A stretch of 45,896 bases of DNA from Clostridium drakei (GTDB lineage: Bacteria > Bacillota > Clostridia > Clostridiales > Clostridiaceae), in NCBI RefSeq assembly GCF_000633595.2, contig NZ_JIBU02000051.1:1-45896 (forward strand). The letters are read 5' to 3'. Of the stretch, positions 8,157 to 16,786 are shown piece by piece. Position numbers and translations under genes: made by a program. The notes beneath the pieces are model-generated. The model saw only the letters and a list, made by a program, of their open reading frames with translations, did not search any database and was not told the origin of the DNA. Numbering within the stretch: position 1 is the first letter of the stretch; the number at the start of each line of letters is the position of its first letter.

Positions 8157-8957
8157 TCAATCATGATATAATGATGCATTAAACTCTCCACCCAAAATAA
8201 CAATTATAGAAATTAGAAAAAGCCAAGTAAGTAAAACAATTATAGCTCCGATACTACCGTAGATAACTGAATAATTAGCAAAGTTATTTACATAGTAGGC
8301 AAAGGCGGTAGATACAAGTATAAGATGAAGTATTGCAAATAGGGAACCTGGCAAAACCTCAAGCCAGGTAAGCCTTTTACATGGCGCATAGCGATAAAGA
8401 GAAGTAAATATGAATACAGCAGTGGATATAAATATAAAATATCTTGTTAATGTCCATAGAATTATTAACTTATGGGCAAACCCTAATTTATAAGTTGCAT
8501 ACTTCCATATGATATGTCCTAGTATTAATAAAAACATCATAACTAGTATTATAAAAGCCATGCCAATGGTACAAAATATTGAAATAAGCCTGACTTTAAT
8601 GAAGCCTCTTGATTCAGAAACATCATAAGCTTTGTTAAGACCTTTTATGATTCCGTTAAAACCAGAAGAAGCAGACCATATAGTAAGAATTAAACTGAAG
8701 GACATAAGTTGACTGTGTTTAGTAGTAATTACTTCAGAAACTGTGCTGCTAATAAGATTGAAAGCACTTGCCGGCATAATTTTACTTAAACCTAGTAATA
8801 TTTCATTATTGTTTAAGGAAGTATGTCCTATAAGTGTCATAAGGAAAATTATAAAAGGGAAAAAGGATAGGACTAAATTGTATGCAAGCTGAGAGCCTAA
8901 AGCAGGAATATCATCGTTGTTGAATCTATAAATCAAATCTAATAACAATCTTTTCAT
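8157..8957 (-). CDS. YihY/BrkB-family integral membrane protein
   Basis: Polytopic inner-membrane protein of the YihY/BrkB family, once misnamed ribonuclease BN. About six transmembrane segments are visible. The conserved family features are present: LGSQLAYNLVLSFFPFIIF near residues 21-39, WSASSGFNGIIKGLNKAYDV, PGSLFAILHLILV, and the YGSIGAIIVLLTW region. Function is unknown; a transport role has been proposed for relatives. AAAGGA precedes the start. It converges with the HxlR gene and the two stop codons are only a base apart, with no terminator between. Confidence 0.85.
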   Translation of the reverse strand: MKRLLLDLIYRFNNDDIPALGSQLAYNLVLSFFPFIIFLMTLIGHTSLNNNEILLGLSKIMPASAFNLISSTVSEVITTKHSQLMSFSLILTIWSASSGFNGIIKGLNKAYDVSESRGFIKVRLISIFCTIGMAFIILVMMFLLILGHIIWKYATYKLGFAHKLIILWTLTRYFIFISTAVFIFTSLYRYAPCKRLTWLEVLPGSLFAILHLILVSTAFAYYVNNFANYSVIYGSIGAIIVLLTWLFLISIIVILGGEFNASLYHD

Positions 8958-9182
8958 AATTATAACAATCCTTTTTAATACTCCTTTTTATTATATTGTA
9001 TAGGTTTCAGTAATATGATTTAAAAAAGAAAATAGCTTGACCATTTTTAAATGTAATGTAGTATAATATTTGTTAGAATGCAAAAGAAGGGTAGTGAAGA
9101 GAATATGGAAATTTAAATGAGTAGAGGATAATTTTTATATTTAATCATTGCTAAAAATAATAATAGATGGGGAACGTAAGAG

Positions 9183-9959
9183 ATGACAATGGAATTAGAA
9201 AAATACTACAATAAATTTTGTGAAGATAAAAGATTAACAAGAAAATATGGACAAGTTGAATATATCACTTCTATGAAATATATTCACGAATATCTAGGAA
9301 ATAACAAGAATTCAAAAATATTAGATGTTGGTGCAGGGACAGGCAGGTACTCTGTACAATTAGCAAATGAAGGATATGATGTTACTGCAATTGAACTTGT
9401 GAAACATAATTTAGGTGTTTTAAAGTCAAAAGGAAGTGCAGTAAAAGCATATCAGGGAACAGCATTGGATTTATCAAGATTTTCAGAAAATACTTTTGAC
9501 ATGACCTTGGTGTTTGGACCTATGTATCATTTATATCAATTTGAGGATAAAGTAAAAGCTCTTCAAGAGGCTAAAAGAGTAACCAAAGATGGAGGTTACA
9601 TTTTAGTAGCATATTGTATGAATGAATATAGTGTAATAACCTATGGTTTTAAGGAAAATAATATTCGTGAATGTATTGATAATGGCAAACTTAGTGATGA
9701 TTTTCATGTTATATCAGAACCAATAGATCTATATGATTATGTAAGAATTGAAGATATTAATAAGTTAAATGAAGAAGTAAAACTTAAAAGAATAAAATTA
9801 ATTGCAGCAGATGGACCAGCTGATTATATGAGACCAGTTTTGAATGCTATGGATGAAGATACATTTCAAATTTTTCTTAAGTATCATTTTTCTACCTGTG
9901 AAAGACCAGAGCTACTTGGAGCAAGTGCACATACAGTAGATATTTTGATAAAGGAATAA
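9183..9959 (+). CDS. Class I SAM-dependent methyltransferase
   Basis: Small-molecule-type methyltransferase, 258 residues. The SAM-binding motif I is ILDVGAGTGRYSVQLA at about residues 45-60, followed by an acidic residue in VTAIEL (motif II) and TFDMTLVFGPMYHLY (motif IV). The C-terminal half, about 165-258, is family-specific and ends with SAHTVDILIKE. The substrate cannot be named. A GGGGAACG ribosome site precedes ATG 9183; TATAAT at 9062-9067 may be its -10 element. Monocistronic. Confidence 0.85.
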   Translation: MTMELEKYYNKFCEDKRLTRKYGQVEYITSMKYIHEYLGNNKNSKILDVGAGTGRYSVQLANEGYDVTAIELVKHNLGVLKSKGSAVKAYQGTALDLSRFSENTFDMTLVFGPMYHLYQFEDKVKALQEAKRVTKDGGYILVAYCMNEYSVITYGFKENNIRECIDNGKLSDDFHVISEPIDLYDYVRIEDINKLNEEVKLKRIKLIAADGPADYMRPVLNAMDEDTFQIFLKYHFSTCERPELLGASAHTVDILIKE

Positions 9960-10047
9960 GATAATTATATATTTTGTGATATTGATAAATTAGAAGTGTC
10001 TTGAATATTATATTAGTGGTTACTAATTTTCCTTAGAAGGGGTTTTT

Positions 10048-10209
10048 ATGGATGCGAAAATATTTATGTCAGTATCACAGTTAACTAAGTATATTTTTTT
10101 AATCTTTTTATTGGGATGTATACTTGGAGGTATATTAGGAGGATTTGTGGTTTCAAAAATTAAGAATGGATTTAAATTGAATAAAAACAGAGTTCATAAA
10201 AATAAGTAA
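10048..10209 (+). CDS. 53-residue single-span membrane peptide
   Basis: Short frame beginning MDAKIFMSVSQL after an AGAAGGGG ribosome site, with an intrinsic terminator ten bases past the stop. One hydrophobic span (residues about 15-37) contains a glycine-zipper pattern, GCILGGILGGF, that favours helix packing. The tail is basic (KIKNGFKLNKNRVHKNK), implying an N-out/C-in orientation. It is not recognised as a known family. The good ribosome site, own terminator and sensible topology support it being real. It precedes the polysaccharide locus but is separated from it by the terminator. Confidence 0.65.
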   Translation: MDAKIFMSVSQLTKYIFLIFLLGCILGGILGGFVVSKIKNGFKLNKNRVHKNK

Positions 10210-10218
10210 CATCATAAT

Positions 10219-10252
10219 AAAAAAGCAAGGAAACACCTTGCTTTTTTATTAT
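10219..10252 (+). terminator. Intrinsic terminator
   Basis: AAAAGCAAGG and CCTTGCTTTT pair across a five-base loop, followed by TTATT. Ends the small-peptide transcript. Confidence 0.88.
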
Positions 10253-10619
10253 TGTTATAATACCAAATATATTGAACTATATTTAAAAAATTCTATATAA
10301 AAATTAAAAAAACAACATAAAAAATGACGAATAATGTTTGAAATTTTATAATTTTTAGGTTAATATAGTTGTATAGTCCTTATAATTGAGGATATAAAAT
10401 GTTATTTTTTAACTATAATGTGTTAAAAAATATAATTTTGAACAATATAATAAATTTGTAACAAATATTTAATATAATACTATATTGAAAAACTGATTGT
10501 TATTAACAATATTTAGAAGTTTAATAGAGTGCTTTCATTTTTTAATGATATATAAATAAAAAACTATCATAAATTAAAACTAGAATTTTTTAGGTTAAAT
10601 TGTAATTAGGAGATGAATT
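10253..10619 (+). other. AT-rich promoter region of the polysaccharide locus
   Basis: About 365 bases without a gene, extremely AT-rich. Several TATAAT-like and TTGAAC/TTGTAA-like words occur, but none forms a clearly superior promoter. I looked for c-di-GMP-I and c-di-GMP-II riboswitch cores, given the PilZ domain downstream, and see neither. TTAGGAGATG just before 10620 is the ribosome site. Confidence 0.4.
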
Positions 10620-13199
10620 ATGAAAAGAAAAAGTATCTTTATTGTAGTTTTGATAGTAAGTATTTGTATAGGCGTTTACACACATAAAAATTATAAGATT
10701 GATACAAGTTCAGGAAAAATCATTATAAGTAAAAATAGTAAGTACGATGCATCAGAGGAAATAAAAAAAGCATTAAGTTCATTAGGCAATAGTAAAAAGG
10801 CAGACTTTATAGCAAATGTAGATACATCAGCAGATGTGATAAGTTTATCATTTGAAGGTCTTAGTGATAAGGATACCATAAATAAAATAGTAAATATGTT
10901 GGATGAATATGGAATTAAAGCAACATTCTTTGTTCCAGGAATTGAAGCAGCTGAGGATTCCAGTATAGTTGAAACGATTCAAAAATCTGGACATGATATA
11001 GGAAGTGGAACTCTATCATCCACTAAGAATATGGAAAAGTTGTCCTCAGAAGAATTAGTTATGGATTTTTGCAGAACTAATAAGATTTTAAAAATTGTAA
11101 CTGGAAAAGATCCTGTTCTATTAAAGTGCAATTCCACAGTTTATAATGACAATATACTAAAGGCAGCTTATGCATCAGGGAATAAATATGTGGTTGATAG
11201 CAATCACTATTTAAATTACCAAAGCTTTAAAAATTATGATCAAGCGTATAGATATGTAAATAGTTTAAAAAGGGGAACCATAATTTCTATAAAATTGGAA
11301 GGGGTTCTTGATAGTACTGAATATAAAGGAAAAGAAGATAAAACTACAATAGATGAACAGATTGATATAGACAAGAAAAAAAGTAAAAAGGAAAAAGATG
11401 AGAATATTATACAAATTGTAAGATGGCTTTTAAAATCAATAGATGAACAGAAAAAAATGGTTGCTAAAGTGTCTGAGTTGCCAAATGTTGAAGTATATAA
11501 TAACCTTCAAAGAATCAAAAATACAATAGCTAGTCAGTATGCTAAAAAAGATACATTAAAGATTAAAGCTAATAAAAATAATACATTAGGTAATAAAACT
11601 AATGATAATAACAATAGCCAAAATAGTATAGATTTAATAAATTTTAATGAAATATTGGAGAAAAATAATAAGAGACAAGCTCCTGCTGTATCAGAATTTT
11701 ATACTACTCAGAAGGCTTTGGCTTATACCTTTAGAGGATTGAGTAATGAAGTCAGTTTGAACAATGTACTTACAGAGCTTGATAAAGTTAATGTTAAGGG
11801 AACATTTTTTGTAACAAAGGATGAAATATTAAAATACCCAGATAGGATAAACAAGATATTAAGTAAAGGGCATGAAATTGCTAATGGTGGAATAACAGCA
11901 AGTACAGCGTTATTGAGTAAATCACCAGAAGAAATTTGTAAGGAAATATATGAAGTAGATAAGTTACTAAAAGATAAAGGAATAGTTACAAATGCATATA
12001 TGGCAGGGTATGGATATGATAATTCACAAATTCAAGAAGCTTTATCAGCAGTAACCAATATATCTTCTCTTAAGAATTATGAATTATTTACTTACTCAAA
12101 ATCACCAACTATTAATAAATATAAGAATATGGATGCTGAAGATATTGTGTTTAGTTATTTTAATGTAAATTCTTATATGTCACTTAGAAAGGGAGAAATA
12201 GTTTATTTTAGATTAGATTCAAATTTATTTAAAAGTGACAATGTTGTTTCAAATATGATAGATATAGTAACTAAAAATTATGTTCAAAATGGTTATGTTA
12301 ATAAGTACAATGAAAAATCCAATTCTTATAGTTTAGAACAAAAACCATTAGGATATTCAGTAGTAACATTAGGTGATTTACAAAAAACTTTTGAAAATTC
12401 ATCACAGCTTGGTAGATATAATATTATAAAAAATCCAGTTCCTATGAAAAAAAGAAATTATGAAGATGCACTAGAAATGATGAAAACTAATTATATAGGT
12501 AATGTAGATGTAGATACAAGTGATTTTACTGAACAAGAAAAATCATTGCTTGATAAAGGTGGAACCATTGATACGAAAGGTGAAAATGTTATATTTTTTA
12601 CTTTTGATGATTGGGGAGGAGATCCAGTAGTAAATGAAATATTAGATGTATTAAATAAACATAAAGTACAAGGAACTTTTTTTGTAATAGCAAAAAATGT
12701 TGATATTAATAGTGGTATATCAAATGCTAATCCCAACTTACTTAGAACAATTGCTTTAAATGGTAATGATATTGGAAGTCATAATTATAATCATGAACTT
12801 TTGGGAACTAATAGAGAAGAACTAGGAAAGTCTTTAGTTAAATCTTATGATGTTATGAATAGTGTTATAGGAGATTTAGATTCCCTGAAACAATATTTTA
12901 GGCCACCTACATTGATTTTAAAAAGAGAAGGATTAGCTGCGGTATTTGAAAGTGGATATAAATATTCTATTAGTGGAAATATTTCAACTCATGATTATAT
13001 AGAAACTTCAGCACAAAATTTGGTTAATTATATACAGCAAGGATTAGTTAAAAATAAAGGAAATGTAGTGGTAATGCATATGAATGATCAGGCTTATTAT
13101 ACTGCAGAAGCTTTGGATATATTTTTAACTAATAATGAAAAAGGAGTGTATGGAGAAAAATATAAAATTGCAAAATTAAGTGATTATTTAAGCAATTAA
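10620..13199 (+). CDS. Membrane-anchored protein with three NodB polysaccharide-deacetylase domains, one apparently active
   Basis: 859 residues: an N-terminal membrane anchor or uncleaved signal (residues 5-22), then three NodB-fold units at about 65-265, 360-600 and 650-855. Only the third keeps the zinc-site triad: TFDDW (D663, D664), GSHNYNH (H721 and H725), plus the FRPP motif at 760-763. In unit one the aspartate motif is SFEGL (E79) and the histidine motif is GSGTLSS. In unit two these are TFRGL (R372) and ANGGITA. Both lack the histidines and are presumably non-catalytic, perhaps polysaccharide-binding. The final unit likely removes N-acetyl groups from a surface polysaccharide outside the membrane. 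First gene of a tight operon with the PilZ-GT2 synthase 25 bases downstream. Confidence 0.85.
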   Translation: MKRKSIFIVVLIVSICIGVYTHKNYKIDTSSGKIIISKNSKYDASEEIKKALSSLGNSKKADFIANVDTSADVISLSFEGLSDKDTINKIVNMLDEYGIKATFFVPGIEAAEDSSIVETIQKSGHDIGSGTLSSTKNMEKLSSEELVMDFCRTNKILKIVTGKDPVLLKCNSTVYNDNILKAAYASGNKYVVDSNHYLNYQSFKNYDQAYRYVNSLKRGTIISIKLEGVLDSTEYKGKEDKTTIDEQIDIDKKKSKKEKDENIIQIVRWLLKSIDEQKKMVAKVSELPNVEVYNNLQRIKNTIASQYAKKDTLKIKANKNNTLGNKTNDNNNSQNSIDLINFNEILEKNNKRQAPAVSEFYTTQKALAYTFRGLSNEVSLNNVLTELDKVNVKGTFFVTKDEILKYPDRINKILSKGHEIANGGITASTALLSKSPEEICKEIYEVDKLLKDKGIVTNAYMAGYGYDNSQIQEALSAVTNISSLKNYELFTYSKSPTINKYKNMDAEDIVFSYFNVNSYMSLRKGEIVYFRLDSNLFKSDNVVSNMIDIVTKNYVQNGYVNKYNEKSNSYSLEQKPLGYSVVTLGDLQKTFENSSQLGRYNIIKNPVPMKKRNYEDALEMMKTNYIGNVDVDTSDFTEQEKSLLDKGGTIDTKGENVIFFTFDDWGGDPVVNEILDVLNKHKVQGTFFVIAKNVDINSGISNANPNLLRTIALNGNDIGSHNYNHELLGTNREELGKSLVKSYDVMNSVIGDLDSLKQYFRPPTLILKREGLAAVFESGYKYSISGNISTHDYIETSAQNLVNYIQQGLVKNKGNVVVMHMNDQAYYTAEALDIFLTNNEKGVYGEKYKIAKLSDYLSN

Positions 13200-13224
13200 T
13201 TTTGTTAAATTAGGAGTTTTAGAA

Positions 13225-15102
13225 ATGCTTACACAAAAGAAATTAATAAAAAATGAAAATGAAGAAGTTGATATCCTTTTAAATCCTCGTAAGGATAGAA
13301 GATTATTAGCAAATGTTCCAGATAAGGAAGCTATAAGAACTACAGTTGACAGAAGAGGAAAAAAGGTAATAGAAGATTATAGTGATGACCCTAATGTATT
13401 TATAAAAAGTAAAAAAGCTGGAATAAGATATATAATGAAAACTGATGTCAAAGTAAGATGTGAGAAAAATAAGTCAATCAGTAGTTTCAAAATTAAATCC
13501 ATAGATGTTTCAACTACAGGAATTTTGTTAGAATTAAATGACAAAGAGCAATTAAATATAATCAGTGAAGCTGACAATATTAAATTAAGATTCAAAGTAC
13601 TGCCAGGTTCCATGCCAGAAGGGTATGAAATGAATGTTAACATTCATGGTAAAAAGGTTAGAGATTCTATTACTGCAAATGGAAAGATAGTATGTGGTAT
13701 AGAATTTTTAGAAAATTTAGCTCAGTATTCTGATAGAAAAAAGGATAGGTATGTATTAGTTTCTTCCAGTTTATTATTATTGTTTATAAGCATATTTATC
13801 ATATTGATGAGGGCAGAAAGTATCGTTTATTTTGAATTTAATAAGTGGATATATCTATATAGTATTATTGCAGCTGTATTTTTATTAAGTAGATATTTAT
13901 TTGGAATTTTGTACAAACCTATATCTATGGATATTGACTATACTCCAGGTGTAACCATTATTATTCCTTGCTTTAATGAAGAAGAGTGGATAGAAAATAC
14001 GATTTTAAGCTGTATTAATCAAGATTATCCTATTGATAAACTTGAAGTTATAGTTGTAGATGATTGTTCCAATGATAAATCTGTGAAAAAGATAAAGAAT
14101 ACTTTGAATAAATTAAAAAACGAAGCAGGAAGATTTGATACTAAAAATAGGGTGAAGTATTTTGTTCAAGAAAAGAATATGGGAAAAAGAGATGCTCTTT
14201 GTAGAGGAGTTTTAAATGCAAAGCATGATTTAGTTGTATTTGTTGATTCAGATAGCTTTTTAGATCCCTTTGCAATAAGAAATCTAGTTCAGCCATTTAA
14301 AGATCCTAAAATGGGTGGAGTATCAGGAAGGACAGATGTTGCAAATACTTTTACAAATACTTTGACTAAAATGCAGTCCGTTAGATACTACATTGCTTTT
14401 AGAATTATGAAAGCAGCAGAGGCTTATTTTGATGCAGTTACATGTTTATCAGGACCACTTTCGTGCTATAGAAAACAAATAGTTATAGATAATATGGATA
14501 ATTGGTTAGATCAAAGATTTTTAGGTCAAAAAGCAACCTTTGGAGATGATAGAGCTATGACTAACTTTGTATTAAATGGATATAGGACTAGTTATCAAGA
14601 TACAGCAATTTGTTCCACTATTGTGCCTAACAGATATAAGGTCTTTCTTAAACAGCAAATGAGATGGAAAAGATCCTGGCTGAGAGAGTCAATTATTGCA
14701 GGAAAGTTTATGTGGAAAAAAGAGCCATTTATGTCTGCTTTCTTTTATATGGGGGTATTTGTTCCTATTGCCGCACCTGTAATAGTTATTTACAATTTAA
14801 TATATGTACCTATTACGCATAAAATATTCCCTACCACATTTCTTGTGGGGCTTTTGATGATGTCGCTTATGATGAGCTTTGCTCAAATGTTCTTTAGAAA
14901 AAGTACTACATGGATTTTTGGAATGATATTTTGTATTTATTATGAAGCTGTGCTGCTTTGGCAAATGCCTATAGCTTGGGTAACTTTCTGGAAATCTACC
15001 TGGGGAACGAGAATGACTCCAAGTGATATAGAAGCTGAAAGAAAAAAGAAAAAATCATTTAATATTTTAAGAAAAAAGGGGGAGAATGCAGTTGAAAGGT
15101 AA
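13225..15102 (+). CDS. Processive family-2 glycosyltransferase with N-terminal PilZ domain
   Basis: Polysaccharide synthase of 625 residues. Residues about 65-165 resemble a c-di-GMP-binding PilZ domain: R68 then DVSTTG at 94-99 matches D/NxSxxG, although the usual RxxxR reads RYIMK. Two transmembrane helices follow (about 177-195 and 208-230). The GT2 domain spans 240-490 with IIIPCFNEEE, VVDD (277-280), the metal-binding DSDS (341-344), GDDR (440-443), and the processive-synthase signature QQMRW (477-481). Three more helices lie at about 505-590. It probably polymerises and extrudes a beta-linked exopolysaccharide from a UDP-sugar when c-di-GMP rises. Flanked by NodB-like and GH18-like genes, as in PNAG-type loci, but the product is not determinable. 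It overlaps the next gene by 17 bases. Confidence 0.85.
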   Translation: MLTQKKLIKNENEEVDILLNPRKDRRLLANVPDKEAIRTTVDRRGKKVIEDYSDDPNVFIKSKKAGIRYIMKTDVKVRCEKNKSISSFKIKSIDVSTTGILLELNDKEQLNIISEADNIKLRFKVLPGSMPEGYEMNVNIHGKKVRDSITANGKIVCGIEFLENLAQYSDRKKDRYVLVSSSLLLLFISIFIILMRAESIVYFEFNKWIYLYSIIAAVFLLSRYLFGILYKPISMDIDYTPGVTIIIPCFNEEEWIENTILSCINQDYPIDKLEVIVVDDCSNDKSVKKIKNTLNKLKNEAGRFDTKNRVKYFVQEKNMGKRDALCRGVLNAKHDLVVFVDSDSFLDPFAIRNLVQPFKDPKMGGVSGRTDVANTFTNTLTKMQSVRYYIAFRIMKAAEAYFDAVTCLSGPLSCYRKQIVIDNMDNWLDQRFLGQKATFGDDRAMTNFVLNGYRTSYQDTAICSTIVPNRYKVFLKQQMRWKRSWLRESIIAGKFMWKKEPFMSAFFYMGVFVPIAAPVIVIYNLIYVPITHKIFPTTFLVGLLMMSLMMSFAQMFFRKSTTWIFGMIFCIYYEAVLLWQMPIAWVTFWKSTWGTRMTPSDIEAERKKKKSFNILRKKGENAVER

Positions 15103-16771
15103 ACAATTCTCTCCAGAAAGAAAAGATAGAATTAAGAAAATAAGAAGTATATTTCAAGGTATAATTCTATTTGCATTGTTAATATGTATTGTAAAGGCTC
15201 TGTTTGTAAAATCCACATATAAACCTTATAGTTCAAATATTGTTTCTCAAAATAGAAAAAGTGGTTTTATTTCAATATCTTATTTTGGTGTGGATAGAGA
15301 TGGAAATAATACACTAATAAGCACTGATGCTTTAGAAAATCAGTTAAAAGCATTAAAAGAAAATGGATATGTAACCATAACTCAAAATGATATATTGAAT
15401 TATTATAAAAAAGGAAAGGCATTGCCAGAAAAATCTTTATTTCTCTTGTTTGAAGATGGAAGGACAGATACAGCAATATTTTCCCAAAAAATTTTAGAGA
15501 AATATAATTATAAAGCTACAATGCTGACTTATGTAGATAAATTTGCAAAAAATGATTCCAAATTTTTAATGCCTAAAGATTTGTTGAAATTGAAAAATAG
15601 TTCTTATTGGGAATTAGGCACTAATGGATATAGATTAGAATTTATAAATGTTTTTGATAGAAATTCAAATTACTTAGGAAGTTTAGATTCAGTTCAATTT
15701 TCAAAGGAGGCATCTAAAATCAATAGAAAATATAATCATTATCTTATGGATTATATTAGAGATGAAAATGGAATACCTTTGGAAAGTTATGATGAAATGA
15801 AACAGCGTATTGATAATGATTATAAAAGCTTATATAATGTGTACAATAAAGATATAGGGTATGTACCAACTTTATATGCATTAATGCATTCTAATACAGG
15901 AAAATTTGGAACTAATGATAAAGTAAGTGAAATAAATGGTAAATGGATTGAAAAAATCTTTAGTATGAATTTTAATAGAGAAGGATACTCGTTAAATTTA
16001 CCAGATAGTTCTATTTATGATTTAACAAGAATTCAACCACAAGCTTATTGGAGTACTAATCATTTATTAATGAGAATTTGGGATGATACCAAAAAAGATG
16101 TTAAATTTGTAGTAGGGGATAGAGAAAAAGCTAATAAGTTTAAGAAAATAACTGGACAAGCAGAGTTTATAAACGATAAAATTGTATTGACATCCAAACC
16201 AAAGGGAAAAGGGCTCGTTAAGCTTGAAAATAGTCAAAATTATAAAGATATTAAAGTATCAACAATGCTTAATGGGAACATAATAGGTTCTCAGTCTATA
16301 TATTTAAGATCCAATGATGATGGAACCAGTAATATATGTGTTCAGCTTATTAATGATACCATTAATATTATTGAAAATTCAAATGGAAACAAAAATATGT
16401 TGTATTCATCAACTTTAAATAATAACAATAGAGAAATTGATATAAAGGAATCTGGAAGTAAAAAAATGGATATAACATTAGTTGACAAAAAATTAACTTT
16501 AAGCATTGATGGGAAGAGGATAGTAGAAGATTTAAAGGTGAATAAGGTAAAGGAAGGTAGTATTCTTCTTGAGTCTGCATGGGGAGATTATGGATATAGT
16601 CAAAGAAATATTGCAGATGATGTATATGATGCAGTATTTAAAAGTTTTAAAGTAACTAATATAGATGGCAAGGTTTTATATGATTCATCATCAAAGGGAA
16701 TGGAAAATGTAATTTATAATACTAAAAACTATTTTAATGAAGTCGTAAATTGGTTTATTAAGAATTTATAG
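15086..16771 (+). CDS. Membrane-anchored NodB-like protein with C-terminal beta-sandwich domain
   Basis: 561 residues. A transmembrane anchor lies at about 20-40. Residues 60-340 resemble a polysaccharide-deacetylase fold of the extracellular PgaB type (GFISISYFGV, LENQLKALKENGYVTIT, LFLLFEDGRTD). The metal site is doubtful: the DDG motif reads EDG (E123, D124), and where SHTxxH is expected the sequence is ELGTNGYRLE with no histidine. Residues about 380-555 look like a jelly-roll carbohydrate-binding or LamG/DUF1080-like module (KKMDITLVDKKLTLSIDGKR, ILLESAWGDYGYSQRN). It may bind or process the nascent polymer. The start has GGGGGAG and sits inside the end of the synthase gene, implying translational coupling. 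Confidence 0.7.
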   Translation: MQLKGKQFSPERKDRIKKIRSIFQGIILFALLICIVKALFVKSTYKPYSSNIVSQNRKSGFISISYFGVDRDGNNTLISTDALENQLKALKENGYVTITQNDILNYYKKGKALPEKSLFLLFEDGRTDTAIFSQKILEKYNYKATMLTYVDKFAKNDSKFLMPKDLLKLKNSSYWELGTNGYRLEFINVFDRNSNYLGSLDSVQFSKEASKINRKYNHYLMDYIRDENGIPLESYDEMKQRIDNDYKSLYNVYNKDIGYVPTLYALMHSNTGKFGTNDKVSEINGKWIEKIFSMNFNREGYSLNLPDSSIYDLTRIQPQAYWSTNHLLMRIWDDTKKDVKFVVGDREKANKFKKITGQAEFINDKIVLTSKPKGKGLVKLENSQNYKDIKVSTMLNGNIIGSQSIYLRSNDDGTSNICVQLINDTINIIENSNGNKNMLYSSTLNNNNREIDIKESGSKKMDITLVDKKLTLSIDGKRIVEDLKVNKVKEGSILLESAWGDYGYSQRNIADDVYDAVFKSFKVTNIDGKVLYDSSSKGMENVIYNTKNYFNEVVNWFIKNL

Positions 16772-16786
16772 TTTGAGAGGATTAAT

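Noticed and set aside
10253-10619. c-di-GMP riboswitch before the PilZ-GT2 operon
   Set aside because: Looked for because of the PilZ domain; no GEMM-I or GEMM-II conserved core is visible.
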